This document shows, one piece after another, positions 49,627 to 59,134 of a DNA stretch of 64,000 bases. Location of the stretch: assembly GCA_001305115.1 (NCBI GenBank), contig BCAA01000005.1:62001-126000 (forward strand), written 5' to 3'. This DNA comes from Clostridia bacterium UC5.1-1E11. Lineage in GTDB: Bacteria; Bacillota; Clostridia; Oscillospirales; Acutalibacteraceae. The position numbers were made by a program, and so were the translations under genes. The notes beneath the pieces were generated by a model. It saw only the letters and a program-made list of their open reading frames with translations. It ran no database searches and was not told where the DNA came from. How positions within the stretch are numbered: the stretch's first letter is position 1; each line of letters starts with the position of its first letter.

Positions 49627-49654
49627 GCTAATATCTAAAAATGGGAGGGAGACT

Positions 49655-50296
49655 ATGTCCAGATACGTTGCAGAGTACAATGTGAACAAATCGGATGACC
49701 TCATTAAATTCATCGCAGAGGATTTTTTGACCAAAGAAGGCTTCCAGCAGACGGTTTACAAAGGGGAAAATGTTTGGAAAAAGGGCATCGGGGCCGTCAC
49801 CGCTCCCCAATTTATTAAATTGGAATATGGACAGGGAAAAGTCCATTTAGAGGCTTGGATTAAATCCTTTGGCGAGCACGGTTTGACCGGTTTTTATGGC
49901 GCTCTGCCCAAGAGCGAATTGAACAGCCGAGTTCAAAATTTAGTGCGGCTGCTGACACAGGAGATTCCAGATACGGCCTCTGTACAATCTCCTCCAACAA
50001 TGGATGGCATGGCACAGCCAATTCCGGCTCCTGTCCCTGTAGCCATACATAATCCCACCAGCAAGGCAACTGTATCCATTATTACAGGTATTCTCAGTAT
50101 CATCGCTTCTCTGTATATTCCATTAGCTGGTGTCATCCTCGGTATCATTGGAATTTCAACCGGCAAAGTTGGTAAACAGAGCACTGCAAAAGGCCTGGCA
50201 ACCGCCGGTTTTATCACAGGCATCATTGGCCTTGTTCTTGGAATTGTCATTTGGGTCCTAAATTTTGTGCTTTCTTTTATGTTGTTAACATCTTGA
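49655..50296 (+). CDS. DUF4190-containing membrane protein
   Basis: This 213-residue protein has a soluble N-terminal domain of ~110 residues that I do not recognise (YVAEYNVNKSDDLIKFI, KKGIGAVTAPQFIKLEYG, a small alpha/beta domain). A proline-rich linker follows, then a DUF4190 unit of two membrane helices (SIITGILSIIASLYIPLAGVILG and FITGIIGLVLGIVIWVLNF). The ATG at 49655 follows GGGAGGGAG. It has its own strong promoter and terminator. The function is unknown. Confidence 0.75.
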   Translation: MSRYVAEYNVNKSDDLIKFIAEDFLTKEGFQQTVYKGENVWKKGIGAVTAPQFIKLEYGQGKVHLEAWIKSFGEHGLTGFYGALPKSELNSRVQNLVRLLTQEIPDTASVQSPPTMDGMAQPIPAPVPVAIHNPTSKATVSIITGILSIIASLYIPLAGVILGIIGISTGKVGKQSTAKGLATAGFITGIIGLVLGIVIWVLNFVLSFMLLTS

Positions 50297-50320
50297 ACAA
50301 ATAAAATATCCCTCATGCCA

Positions 50321-50377
50321 ATGGTGCACTGCCCCAGCTTGTGCTATCCGCACAAACTGGGGCAGTGCACCATTTTC
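50321..50377 (+). terminator. Very long hairpin terminator after the DUF4190 gene
   Basis: 24-base arms (50321-50344 with 50350-50373) pair with one mismatch around TATCC and are followed by TTTTCC. No gene lies in 50378-50501. Confidence 0.85.
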
Positions 50378-50501
50378 CCACATCAGGGGGCTTTGTCTAT
50401 TGTCCGTTTTTACTGGACCTGTTCACACACCGGGATGGGGGATACTTTTGTATCTACACGGTTCTGTGGACGAAGCCCTAAAAAGGTTTATGTGCTCCAT
50501 T

Positions 50502-51362
50502 TTATTCCATAAATTCTACAGGCATGCCCATTGGCTGGCACACAAACGTTTCTGGATAGAACGGCCGCAGCTGTTCTCCACAGTTTACAGCGGCATCCGC
50601 TTGATCGAACAAGCCATATACGGCTGACCCACTGCCGGTCATACAAGTCCCTTTTGCATCCCATGCAAGCATCTGTTCCTTAATCGTTTTCACCTCTGGT
50701 AGCTGTAGAACTTCTTCAAATACATTCCCTAAAGTTGCTCCAATCTTTTTCAAGTCGCCTCGCTGCAGAGCCTCTAAAACGTGTTGGGCATGTGCGGAAG
50801 GGCCTCCTCCCTGTTCATCCACTGCCCGGTATGCCAGCCGCGTGTCCACACCCGTGGGAGGCTTGCAGACCACCAACCAACACTTTGGCAGCAACGGCGC
50901 AGGTTTCAGGATCTCTCCGATTCCCTGGACGCGCGCAGAACCCCCACATAAACAGAAGGGAACATCCGCCCCTACGGTCAAACCAAGCTCGCAGAGCGTC
51001 TCCAAAGGCAACTTCGCATGATACAATCGATTCAATGCGTGGAGAGTCGCTGCTGCATCCGCACTTCCTCCTGCCAGGCCTGCCTGAGAAGGGATTTGCT
51101 TTTCAATCACGATGGATACGTCGGGCAGTGTCTGAATCGCTTGGAAAAAGGCATTCGCTGCGCGGTAAACGGTATTGCCCTCACCGCACGGCACATCCTC
51201 CCTTGCACAAGTGATCGAAAGTCCCCCTGTACCCCGTTTGATAGTGAGCGTATCGTGGAGCGAAATGGTGTGCATCACCATATCCAGTACATGATAACCA
51301 TCCGAACGCCTGCCCACAATGTCCAAAGCCAGATTGATTTTTGCATATGCCTTGATTCGCAT
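50502..51362 (-). CDS. ispE: 4-diphosphocytidyl-2-C-methyl-D-erythritol kinase
   Basis: This GHMP kinase performs the fourth step of the non-mevalonate isoprenoid pathway. The 286-residue protein has AYAKINLALDIVGRRSDGYH at the start, the ATP-binding motif IPSQAGLAGGSADAAA, and a C-terminal MTGSGSAVYGLF. A GGGGGGA run precedes the ATG. The frame is intact. It follows the DUF362 gene after 64 bases. Confidence 0.95.
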   Translation of the reverse strand: MRIKAYAKINLALDIVGRRSDGYHVLDMVMHTISLHDTLTIKRGTGGLSITCAREDVPCGEGNTVYRAANAFFQAIQTLPDVSIVIEKQIPSQAGLAGGSADAAATLHALNRLYHAKLPLETLCELGLTVGADVPFCLCGGSARVQGIGEILKPAPLLPKCWLVVCKPPTGVDTRLAYRAVDEQGGGPSAHAQHVLEALQRGDLKKIGATLGNVFEEVLQLPEVKTIKEQMLAWDAKGTCMTGSGSAVYGLFDQADAAVNCGEQLRPFYPETFVCQPMGMPVEFME

Positions 51363-51426
51363 AGATCATCCCCCCACAGCAAAACCGGGATTACCACATA
51401 CGGCAATCCCAGAAAAATCCTTTTAT

Positions 51427-52561
51427 TTATAAACGAAACAGCCGAAAACGCTTGATGTCGATCACATGCTTTGGGCACATTTCGTGGCAGCAATAGCAGC
51501 GGATACAGTTTCGGTAATCGATGGTTGCATGCCCGTCTACCATTCGTATGGTGTGCTGTGGACAGCTCTCCGCACACTTTCCACACCCTACACAATTGTT
51601 CTGCTGGATGCGTGGCACAGGCGTGGTAATTTTTTCCGCCAAAGGACGAAGAAATTTTGGCAGCCAATCCAAAAAGTTGACACTACACGACTCCGGTTGT
51701 TCAAAATCCGGAACGGACAAAGACGGCAATGACGTCCCCAAAAGGATAAGTTCTTCGACGCTCTCCGGACATACGTTGCGCGCCATTCCCGCCCGCAAAT
51801 AAGGGACCTGGACGGGCGATTGATGGATTAACGCCGCGCAGACCAAATCCAAAGCAAACGGGTCCCGCGAAGCGGCCAACGCTCCCACAAAGCGCGGCTT
51901 TCCGCCAGTCGGGCCATTGCCCTCCATCCCCACAATCCCATCAACCACATTGAGCGATGGTTTTAAGGCACAGCACAAATCGACCAGCATCTCTGCAAAG
52001 GCCTCCCGCTCTGGAAAACGGCAATGTAGCTCTGGTTTCATCAAACCCGGCACACATCCAAATAGATTCTTTACCGCAGCGCTCAAGCCCATCATTCCGT
52101 GGGTTTTCAGCTTTGCAATGTTGACCAGAACGTCTGCCTCTAAAATAGGCCGTATAATGTCAAACTGTTTGGAACGGCGTCCCTGCGGAACTTCCAGCGC
52201 TGCATATGAACAATCGTTATTCAAGGCAAATCCATACATCTTGGCCATTTCTGTGTATCCGCCCGCCTCATAAATCGAACGCAACAGAGGCGGAGAATAG
52301 GGGCCACCGGGGCTTTCTGCAACCACAACCTGTCCGGCGCCCCGTTCAAAGAGCTCTACCGCTACCGCAGCGACTACCACCGGATGGGTAATCATCCCCT
52401 CCTCCGGTTTGGAACGAAGCACCAAATTGGGTTTAAACCACACGGCATCCTGGAAACAGGAATTCTTGCACATGGAGCGCATCCAACTGTTCCCGTAACA
52501 CATGGCGTACCGTCTCAAAATCATATTCCGCACAGGCAGAAAGGTACACCTGCTTTTTCAT
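51427..52561 (-). CDS. DUF362 protein with C-terminal 2x[4Fe-4S] ferredoxin domain (one frameshift)
   Basis: The DUF362 domain (KPNLVLRSKPEEG, IAKLKTHGMMGLSAAVKNLFG, NVVDGIVGMEGNGPTGG) is followed by two ferredoxin motifs, CVGCGKCAESCP and CIRCYCCHEMCP. Such proteins are thought to handle redox or cluster chemistry; the function is not established. The first ~40 residues (MKKQVYLSACAEYDF) lie in another frame; the join near 52452-52457 needs one base removed, or two added to give the usual PGD motif. Corrected length is about 377 residues. An ATG 18 bases further upstream (52579) is also in frame. It begins right after the aminotransferase stop. Confidence 0.82.
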
Positions 52562-52581
52562 CGCCGACGAATCCCCCATGC

Positions 52582-53757
52582 TCAAGGTTCAAATCGCTTG
52601 ATGAAATGTTCAATTCGTGAAAGCGCCTCGGTGATATGTTTGATGGAATAGGAATATGAGACACGCACGAAGCCTTCGCCACAGTCGCCAAATGCAGTCC
52701 CTGGAACCACGGCTACATGCTCGTCATAAAGCAGTTTTTCACAAAACTCCTCTGAACACAGACCGGTCTTTTTAATACAAGGAAACACATAAAATGCGCC
52801 TTCCGGTTCAAAACAGGTCAGCCCCATCGAATTAAAACCATCTACTACCAAACGGCGGCGCATATCGTACTGTTCGCGCATGTAAACGATGTCCTCGTCA
52901 CCATTTTTAAGGGCTTCAATTGCAGCATACTGCGCTGTGGTTGGCGCACTCATAATGCCATACTGATGGAGTTTTGTCATCGCCTTGATGATGTCCGCTG
53001 GACCAACCGCATATCCCAAACGCCATCCCGTCATGGCAAATGCTTTGGAGAATCCGTTCACCACAATGGTCCTTTCCCGCATGCCATCTATTGCGCTGAA
53101 CGTGACATGGTTGGTATCCCCGTAAGTAAGGGCGCTGTAAATCTCGTCCGACAACACCATCAAATTGTTTTCCCGAACCACCTCCGCAATTGCCTGGAGA
53201 TGTTCCCTGCGCATCACCGCACCGGTTGGATTGTTCGGATAGGGTAAAATGAGCAGCTTTGTCTTGGGCGTGATCTTGGCGCGCAGAGCCTCCGGAGTCA
53301 CACGGAAACAGTCCTCCGCCTTGGTCTCCAAAACAACTGGAACCCCTCCTGCCATCTCTGTCAATGGCACATAACAAACAAAAGAGGGCTCCGGAATGAG
53401 CACCTCATCCCCCGGGCAAATAAGAGAACGCAGACAGAGATCAATGGCCTCTGATCCGCCCACAGTGACAAGAATCTCATCTTTATCATTATAATCCACA
53501 TGGTAATGGCGCTTGAGCCAACGCGCAATTTCCCGGCGCAGTTCCATAAAGCCACGGTTTGGAGAATACCACGTTTTGCCGTCCTCTAAGGAATGAATTC
53601 CTTCTTCTCGAACATGCCACGGAGTTGTAAAGTCCGGCTCTCCAATGGAGAGGGAGATCACATTTTCCATCTCATTGGCGATGTCAAAGAAACGGCGGAT
53701 ACCGGATGGCTTGATCGCCTGCACCTTCTTGTTCAGCACGGTGCTATAGTCAATCAC
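52582..53757 (-). CDS. PLP-dependent aminotransferase, class I/II (aspartate aminotransferase-like)
   Basis: This 391-residue fold-type I aminotransferase has SLSIGEPDFTTPWHV, LPYPNNPTGAVM and the PLP lysine in VNGFSKAFAMTGWRLGYAVG. Such proteins transfer amino groups from aspartate, aromatic or branched amino acids; the substrate cannot be fixed. The start is a GTG at 53757, 8 bases after AAGGAG, overlapping the end of the Lrp-type gene by 8 bases. The regulator-enzyme pair is common in Firmicutes (PatA/YugH-like genes). Confidence 0.9.
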   Translation of the reverse strand: MIDYSTVLNKKVQAIKPSGIRRFFDIANEMENVISLSIGEPDFTTPWHVREEGIHSLEDGKTWYSPNRGFMELRREIARWLKRHYHVDYNDKDEILVTVGGSEAIDLCLRSLICPGDEVLIPEPSFVCYVPLTEMAGGVPVVLETKAEDCFRVTPEALRAKITPKTKLLILPYPNNPTGAVMRREHLQAIAEVVRENNLMVLSDEIYSALTYGDTNHVTFSAIDGMRERTIVVNGFSKAFAMTGWRLGYAVGPADIIKAMTKLHQYGIMSAPTTAQYAAIEALKNGDEDIVYMREQYDMRRRLVVDGFNSMGLTCFEPEGAFYVFPCIKKTGLCSEEFCEKLLYDEHVAVVPGTAFGDCGEGFVRVSYSYSIKHITEALSRIEHFIKRFEP

Positions 53758-54235
53758 AGAGCACACTCCTTCTCTCATCGTTTTCATCCTCCGTATTGAG
53801 GACTACGCCGCCATCCTTGTAACGGGTCAAAATAAAATGGGTGGCCGTCGAAAGTACCGAATCCAGCAAGGACAAGCGGCGGGCAACAAACATTGCAATT
53901 TGTTGCATCGTATCCCCATGCACCATCACAGCCAAATCGAATCCGCCAGACATTAAATAAACGCTGTCCACCTCTTCAAACTGCATGATTTTTTGTGCGA
54001 TCTCGTCAAATCCACGGTCGCGCTTCGGAGTAACGCGCAGTTCGATCAAGGCAAACGCCTTGTTTGCATCGGCTCGTTCCCAATTAATCAACGTCTGATA
54101 ACCACGGATAATTCCCGCCTTTTCATAGGCGTCCATCTGGTTGCAGATTTCCGATTCAGGGCGGTCCAGCATGGTGGCCAGCTGGCGGGTAGTCAGACGG
54201 GCATTTTGATTCAACAATTCCAATAAACGATCCAT
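53750..54235 (-). CDS. Lrp/AsnC family transcriptional regulator
   Basis: This 161-residue protein has an N-terminal winged helix (RLLELLNQNARLTTRQLATML) and a C-terminal RAM/AsnC effector domain (SVYLMSGGFDLAVMVHGDTMQQIAMFV). The family responds to amino acids. The ATG at 54235 follows GGAGGAG; upstream in-frame codons are not supported. It is co-translated with the aminotransferase gene and probably controls it. A hairpin GGTTCC/GGAACC (54266-54286) with TTTTT after it sits in the leader and might attenuate transcription. Confidence 0.9.
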   Translation of the reverse strand: MDRLLELLNQNARLTTRQLATMLDRPESEICNQMDAYEKAGIIRGYQTLINWERADANKAFALIELRVTPKRDRGFDEIAQKIMQFEEVDSVYLMSGGFDLAVMVHGDTMQQIAMFVARRLSLLDSVLSTATHFILTRYKDGGVVLNTEDENDERRSVLCD

Positions 54236-54367
54236 GACATTCACTCCTCCAGTTAAAAATTGGAAGGTTCCAAAAGGACTGGAACCCTTGGCATCATCTG
54301 AAAAATCGGATAATAAGATATAGTATACATCAAATGAAGGCCAATGGAAATATCCAATCCATAAATT

Positions 54368-54402
54368 AGAAGGCTCTTCCGCTGTTTTCGGAAAAGCCTT
54401 CT
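54368..54402 (-). terminator. Hairpin after the PHP phosphatase gene
   Basis: AGAAGGCT.TTCCG pairs with CGGAA.AGCCTTCT in a 14-pair stem with one mismatch, 36 bases after the stop at 54438. The tail AATTTATGG is poor in T, so termination may be weak. Confidence 0.55.
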
Positions 54403-54437
54403 CGTAAATCATGGGTGAATTGGATACGGCGCTCAGA

Positions 54438-55250
54438 TCACTCAATGGGAAGCAGCTTTGGCTCGTGGTGGGAATACAGGGAAAAATGTGTAAAACCTGC
54501 TTTTTTAATCAATTCCATCCCTTGTTCCACGCCACCGCAGACGTCCGGCCAACGGTGTGCATCCGAACCAAGCGTTATGAGCTTTCCTCCCAATTCATGA
54601 TACCGCTCTACAATCGGCAAATTCGGCATAGTATCCCCCAATTTTTGGCGTAAGCCGCTGGTATTGACCTCCAAAGCCTTTCCCTTTTTAATCAATGCTT
54701 TTAAAACTTCATCGATGCGTCCGGAAAATTGTGCATTGTCGATGGCAAGGCCATGCTCCCCAACGATGTACCGCCAAGGATAAGTTAGATGTGCCAGAGA
54801 ATCAAACTTTCCCCATTCGATGGTTTCCAAAATCTCGTCAAAATAAAGATGCAATACCTTTGTAATATCCACCTGGCTGTAATCTAGCTCATAAAAATCG
54901 GGCATTCCCCGCACATTGTGTACGGAGGCAAGCACAAAATCAAAATCGCAGGCATCCAGGATTTCTTCCGCTGCCGCCAAGTTTTGCATGGGCTGCCCAA
55001 TTTCCACCCCAGCCCGCACATGCAGGCGGCCATGAAATACAGCGGAAGCCTTACGCGCTTCGAAATACGACTGCCGGACCGAACGGTCATAACCGTCCTC
55101 TTCATAAACATTACACTCGCAGTGGTCCGTGATGGTCAATGCGTAAAGCCCCAACCGGCACGCACATTCGCACAGCATCATCGTCGGGTCAGAAGCATCG
55201 CGGGAACAATCACTATGGGTGTGGCAATCCGAAAGATATCTATATTTCAT
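54438..55250 (-). CDS. PHP-family histidinol-phosphatase-like protein
   Basis: This 270-residue PHP-domain phosphoesterase has the metal ligands DCHTHSDCS (H10, H12), LTITDHCE, GVEIGQP, FVLASVHNV and LGSDAHRWPDV. The closest family is HisJ-type histidinol phosphatase, the last but one step of histidine synthesis. No other his gene is in the window, so another phosphate substrate is possible. I chose the ATG at 55250 because a start 12 bases upstream brings no ribosome site. Confidence 0.82.
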   Translation of the reverse strand: MKYRYLSDCHTHSDCSRDASDPTMMLCECACRLGLYALTITDHCECNVYEEDGYDRSVRQSYFEARKASAVFHGRLHVRAGVEIGQPMQNLAAAEEILDACDFDFVLASVHNVRGMPDFYELDYSQVDITKVLHLYFDEILETIEWGKFDSLAHLTYPWRYIVGEHGLAIDNAQFSGRIDEVLKALIKKGKALEVNTSGLRQKLGDTMPNLPIVERYHELGGKLITLGSDAHRWPDVCGGVEQGMELIKKAGFTHFSLYSHHEPKLLPIE

Positions 55251-55564
55251 TGTCCAACTCACTTTCTAAAAAAATCGGTCCATTATGTATGATCGCAAAG
55301 CAGAATCATCCGCCTTTTATTTGTATTCAGTCTAACATAGAATCGACTTTATTTATAGATGAATCCTTCCCATTTTGGCGTTGGAAAACGCTTCCGTTTT
55401 TAAACATATTTCCCAAGAGATGCATAAGCAGACCGCGCCGCCGCTGGATTTTACGCAGTTTAACCATATATTCTGTTGGATGTTTCGATTTGTTTTGCGC
55501 CCTCTTCTCTCTTTTTCAGGAATAACATCTGGCGCTTTTCCAAGGGAAAGGCCGCTCCCTTTTC

Positions 55565-55650
55565 TTGACATAAGATTCATTTCCGTTCATAATGAGGACA
55601 AGTATTTTGTGCATTCCGGACTGCATTTGTGCAGATTCGGAGAGCCTTTT
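55565..55650 (+). promoter_or_regulatory. Promoter and leader hairpin of the ACT gene
   Basis: TTGACA (55565-55570), 17 bases, CATAAT (55588-55593). In the leader, TCCG..CTGCA pairs with TGCAG..CGGA (55615-55641), followed by GAGCCTTTTTGG, which looks like a small terminator ~50 bases before the start codon. The rest of 55251-55699 shows no gene. Confidence 0.6.
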
Positions 55651-55699
55651 TGGCCGTTTCGGCTGTATTCCAAAAAAGATAATTGGGAGGTTATTATTT

Positions 55700-55969
55700 A
55701 TGCGTGCAGTCATCACCGTAATTGGAAAGGACATGGTGGGCATTCTGGCCCGCGTTTCCTCCATCTGTGCAGAGCATAACGTCAATGTTGTAGAAGTAAC
55801 CCAGTCCGTCCTACAGGATCTGTTTGCCATGATTATGATGGTGGACATCTCTAAATGTTCCATCCCGTTCCAAGAGTTGGTGGATGCGCTCACCGCCATC
55901 GGAGAAGGCATGGGGCTGACCATCCATGTTATGCATGAGGACATCTTCAATTCCATGCATCGCATCTGA
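55700..55969 (+). CDS. ACT domain protein, UPF0237 family
   Basis: This 89-residue single ACT domain begins MRAVITVIGKDMVGILARVS and shows NVNVVEVTQSVLQDLFAMIM. UPF0237 proteins probably bind an amino acid and are usually encoded next to a DUF711 (UPF0210) gene, as here. GGGAGG precedes the ATG. The function of the pair is unknown. Confidence 0.9.
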   Translation: MRAVITVIGKDMVGILARVSSICAEHNVNVVEVTQSVLQDLFAMIMMVDISKCSIPFQELVDALTAIGEGMGLTIHVMHEDIFNSMHRI

Positions 55970-56083
55970 TCAACCCTTTTAAGGTATTTGCTGCCTTTCT
56001 ACATGCATGCCTTAAATCTTCATCAAATTTTTCTATTCATTTCTACAAGCTCTCGAGTAAAAGATAAGGAGTGAGTCCCAAAT

Positions 56084-57442
56084 ATGCTCAATTCCCACGA
56101 TATTCTGGAAACGATCAATATGATCGACAATGAAAATCTGGATGTACGTACCATCACCATGGGGATTTCCCTGTTGGATTGCGCTGATAGCAATGTAGCG
56201 GCCGCGTGCGATAAAATTTATGATAAAATCTGCCGCTATGCCGGAAATCTCGTAAAGACCGGCGAGGACATCAGCAAAGAATATGGCATTCCGATCATTC
56301 ACAAACGTATTTCTGTCACCCCCATCGCCATGTTGGCTGCTGCCTGCCCTGGAAGCAGCCCTGTGCACTTTGCTAAGGCTCTCGACCGGGCGGCAAAAAC
56401 AACCGGTGTGAATTTCATTGGAGGTTATTCGGCACTGGTGCATAAGGGGTTTGGCCCGGGTGATTACGCTTTGATGGCCAGTATCCCCGAAGCACTCGCG
56501 GAAACGGAATTTGTTTGCTCATCGGTCAACATTGGCACAACGAAAGCGGGCATCAATATGGATGCCGTCCAAAAAATGGGCGGTATTGTCCGCGAGGTGG
56601 CAGAACGTACAGCGGATCGCGACTGTATTGGCGCTGCAAAGCTGGTTGTTTTCTGCAACGCTCCAGAGGATAACCCCTTTATGGCAGGCGCCTTTCACGG
56701 TCCCGGTGAACCGGATTGCGTCATCAACGTCGGTGTTTCCGGACCGGGCGTTGTACGGGCCGCTCTAGCCAAGGCTGGTGACTGTGACCTCTCCGGGGTG
56801 GCTGACATTGTAAAGAAAACTGCATTTAAAATCACCCGTATGGGCCAACTGGTCGCGCAGGAGGCCTCCCGCCGCCTGTTTGTCCCCTTCGGCATCGTTG
56901 ACTTATCCTTGGCTCCAACGCCGGCGGTCGGCGATTCCGTGGCGCATATCTTAGAAGAGATGGGTTTGGAAAGCTGTGGTGCGCACGGTACGACCGCCGC
57001 GCTTGCCCTTCTAAATGATGCCGTCAAAAAAGGCGGTATAATGGCATCCTCCCACGTCGGCGGCCTTTCCGGTGCTTTCATTCCTGTGACGGAGGACGCC
57101 GGTATGATTGATGCCGCACGCTGTGGCGCGCTCTCTCTCGTCAAACTAGAGGCTATGACAGCAGTCTGCTCTGTGGGCCTCGATATGATTGCTGTTCCCG
57201 GCGATACCCCGGCCGAGGTGATCTCCGCCATTATTGCGGACGAGGCAGCCATCGGAATGGTCAATTCCAAGACAACCGCTGTACGTCTAATCCCTGCAAT
57301 TGGGAAGAAGGCAGGCGAAGAGCTCAATTTTGGCGGACTTTTGGGGGGCGGCCCTGTTATGGAGGTCAACCGGTATTCCCCAGCAAAGTTTATCCACCGC
57401 GGTGGGCGTATTCCTGCACCCATGCAAAGCTTAAAGAATTAA
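56084..57442 (+). CDS. DUF711/UPF0210 family protein (PFL family)
   Basis: This 452-residue protein is typical of the family: [25 protein letters not shown] at the start (the N-terminus of nearly all members), [36 protein letters not shown] and [12 protein letters not shown] at the end. Distant links to glycyl-radical enzymes have been suggested for the family, but no reaction is known. AAGGAG lies 12 bases before the ATG. It follows the ACT gene after 114 bases and has no frameshift. Confidence 0.92.
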   Translation: MLNSHDILETINMIDNENLDVRTITMGISLLDCADSNVAAACDKIYDKICRYAGNLVKTGEDISKEYGIPIIHKRISVTPIAMLAAACPGSSPVHFAKALDRAAKTTGVNFIGGYSALVHKGFGPGDYALMASIPEALAETEFVCSSVNIGTTKAGINMDAVQKMGGIVREVAERTADRDCIGAAKLVVFCNAPEDNPFMAGAFHGPGEPDCVINVGVSGPGVVRAALAKAGDCDLSGVADIVKKTAFKITRMGQLVAQEASRRLFVPFGIVDLSLAPTPAVGDSVAHILEEMGLESCGAHGTTAALALLNDAVKKGGIMASSHVGGLSGAFIPVTEDAGMIDAARCGALSLVKLEAMTAVCSVGLDMIAVPGDTPAEVISAIIADEAAIGMVNSKTTAVRLIPAIGKKAGEELNFGGLLGGGPVMEVNRYSPAKFIHRGGRIPAPMQSLKN

Positions 57443-57527
57443 ATCGATATTGGCAGATTGGATAAATTTCTTCGGAATCTTTCCCGAATTTTCCCCTTCT
57501 AATTTAGTGGATTTAACGGAATTTGTA

Positions 57528-57556
57528 TTGAAAAGCCCAAAAGAAACGACTATAAT
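57528..57556 (+). promoter_or_regulatory. Sigma-A promoter of the V/A-ATPase operon
   Basis: TTGAAA (57528-57533), a 17-base spacer and a perfect TATAAT (57551-57556), 177 bases before the first ATPase gene. The 290 bases 57443-57732 hold no other gene. Confidence 0.8.
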
Positions 57557-57732
57557 AGGAACCTAATTTTGCAAGAGCTTTTAAAATAACTTGCAAACAT
57601 GAAGAATCAATGTGGTTCTGTGCGCTTTGGCAACTCTATCTGGATTTTGCCAAACGCTGCAGAACTGCTTGTGCGTATGCGGCCGATTGATACGGCCGAA
57701 CAAATCTTACCGTTCGGAAGGAGGTTGCGGCC

Positions 57733-58044
57733 ATGCAAGATATGATTAAAGAAATTGTGGATATGGACCGTAAAGCCAGAGAAATCACGGATGCTGCCCA
57801 GCTGGAAAAGGTCAATTCTGAAAAAGAAGTGGCTGAACGCCGTGAACGCATCCGAGAGGAATACCTCGCGCGTGCGCGCAAGCGCATCGCATTGAACGAG
57901 CCGCAGGAACGTGCAGCCGCTGAGGAGGAATGGAAAGGTAAAGCTGCGAGAAACCAGGCACTTTCACAACGCCTGGACGCCTTATATGAAGAGAAAGGCG
58001 ACGAATGGGTACGAACCATCGTAGCCAGAGTGATTGGGGAGTGA
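57733..58044 (+). CDS. V/A-type ATPase peripheral stalk subunit H (NtpF-like)
   Basis: This 103-residue protein, rich in charged residues, forms one long coiled coil (DMDRKAREITDAAQLEKVNS, EYLARARKRIALNEPQ), as in the stalk subunit that pairs with subunit E. Identity rests on length, coiled coil and first position in the operon. AAGGAGG precedes the ATG. The next gene starts 4 bases after its stop. Confidence 0.75.
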   Translation: MQDMIKEIVDMDRKAREITDAAQLEKVNSEKEVAERRERIREEYLARARKRIALNEPQERAAAEEEWKGKAARNQALSQRLDALYEEKGDEWVRTIVARVIGE

Positions 58045-58048
58045 TCGT

Positions 58049-59134
58049 ATGCTTTCCTCGTTAGCTTCCAATGCGATCCTTTCTAAGGCGCGCGCCATGT
58101 ATGGAAAGCGTCTGACAAAGGAAAACTATCGGGAACTGCTAAATTGTAAGTCTGTGGGCGAGGTCGCCGGGTATCTAAAGAGTCGCACTGCCTACAACAA
58201 GGTGTTGGCAGGCATCAATGAAAATGAGGTTCATCGCGGCCAATTGGAAGGAAAGCTACGCCAGAAACTCTTTGAAGACTATGCGTCACTGTGCCGGTAT
58301 GAGCTTTCTGTCGGGGAACATTTTGCCGACTATCTGTTGGAACACAGCGAGATCGAACAGATTTTGCATAGTCTGATGTATCTGGGCGCCGGCAATCCAG
58401 AGGAATACCTCTTTTCCCTCCCCGCTTTTTTGAACCGTCATACGCGCATCGACCTCTATGCGCTGGCACACGTCAAAACGTACGATGATTTGCTCAACGC
58501 GCTCAGCCATACTCCTTATCGGAAATTGATTGAACCGTTTCGGCCGATTCCAGGCATTCCAATGAACTACACTGGGATCGAAAATGCCCTATATACCTAT
58601 TTGTATAAGAGTGCCTTTGCTATCATCGACCAATATACCCGCGGTGAGGCGGCCCGCCAACTGCGCGAAATGTTTCAGGTCTACATCGATCTGATCAATG
58701 TGTCGCGTATTGTCCGCCTCAAGGCGGTTTACCAAGAGGGGCCTGACTTCATCCGCAGTACCCTGCTTCCCTTTGGCACCATTCATCCACACCTTCTGGA
58801 TGAGATGCTCGATGCGGAACCAGAAGATGTTTTGAACATTCTGGCAAAAGCACCGATTGGAAAACGTTGCCAGAAAATTGCACACACGTATATCGATCAA
58901 GTTCCTGACCGAATGAAATATTTAACCTGCCGTCATGACATCCGCTTTTCTACACATCCTTCCGTGGTGATGCTCTCTTATATCTTCTTAGCGCAGATCG
59001 AAATTCAGGACATCATCAACATCGTGGAAGGAATCCGTTATCAATTGGCGCCTGAAGAAATTCAAAAACTACTCACTGTTGCCGATTTTCATGAAAGGAG
59101 GCGTGATGGTTGGCTGTACAGAAGATTAAGGTAG
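58049..59134 (+). CDS. ntpC: V/A-type ATPase subunit C (d), central stalk socket
   Basis: This 361-residue helical protein matches the V-ATPase subunit C/d family (AILSKARAMYGKRLTKENYREL, then RHTRIDLYALAHVKTYDDLL), which joins the central shaft to the membrane ring. The start at 58049 follows GGGAG. The C-terminus overlaps the start of subunit I by 25 bases. Confidence 0.88.
   Translation: MLSSLASNAILSKARAMYGKRLTKENYRELLNCKSVGEVAGYLKSRTAYNKVLAGINENEVHRGQLEGKLRQKLFEDYASLCRYELSVGEHFADYLLEHSEIEQILHSLMYLGAGNPEEYLFSLPAFLNRHTRIDLYALAHVKTYDDLLNALSHTPYRKLIEPFRPIPGIPMNYTGIENALYTYLYKSAFAIIDQYTRGEAARQLREMFQVYIDLINVSRIVRLKAVYQEGPDFIRSTLLPFGTIHPHLLDEMLDAEPEDVLNILAKAPIGKRCQKIAHTYIDQVPDRMKYLTCRHDIRFSTHPSVVMLSYIFLAQIEIQDIINIVEGIRYQLAPEEIQKLLTVADFHERRRDGWLYRRLR

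Noticed and set aside
1-52600. Programmed frameshifting or transcriptional slippage as the cause of the many frame changes
   Set aside because: The runs are mostly only 3-7 bases, lack stimulators I can see, occur in both directions and in genes never known to use recoding (rpmI, ftsY, rnc). Error explains them more simply.
54256-54290. A T-box riboswitch before the Lrp-type gene
   Set aside because: There is a GGTTCC/GGAACC hairpin followed by T, but no T-box sequence or specifier stem was found.
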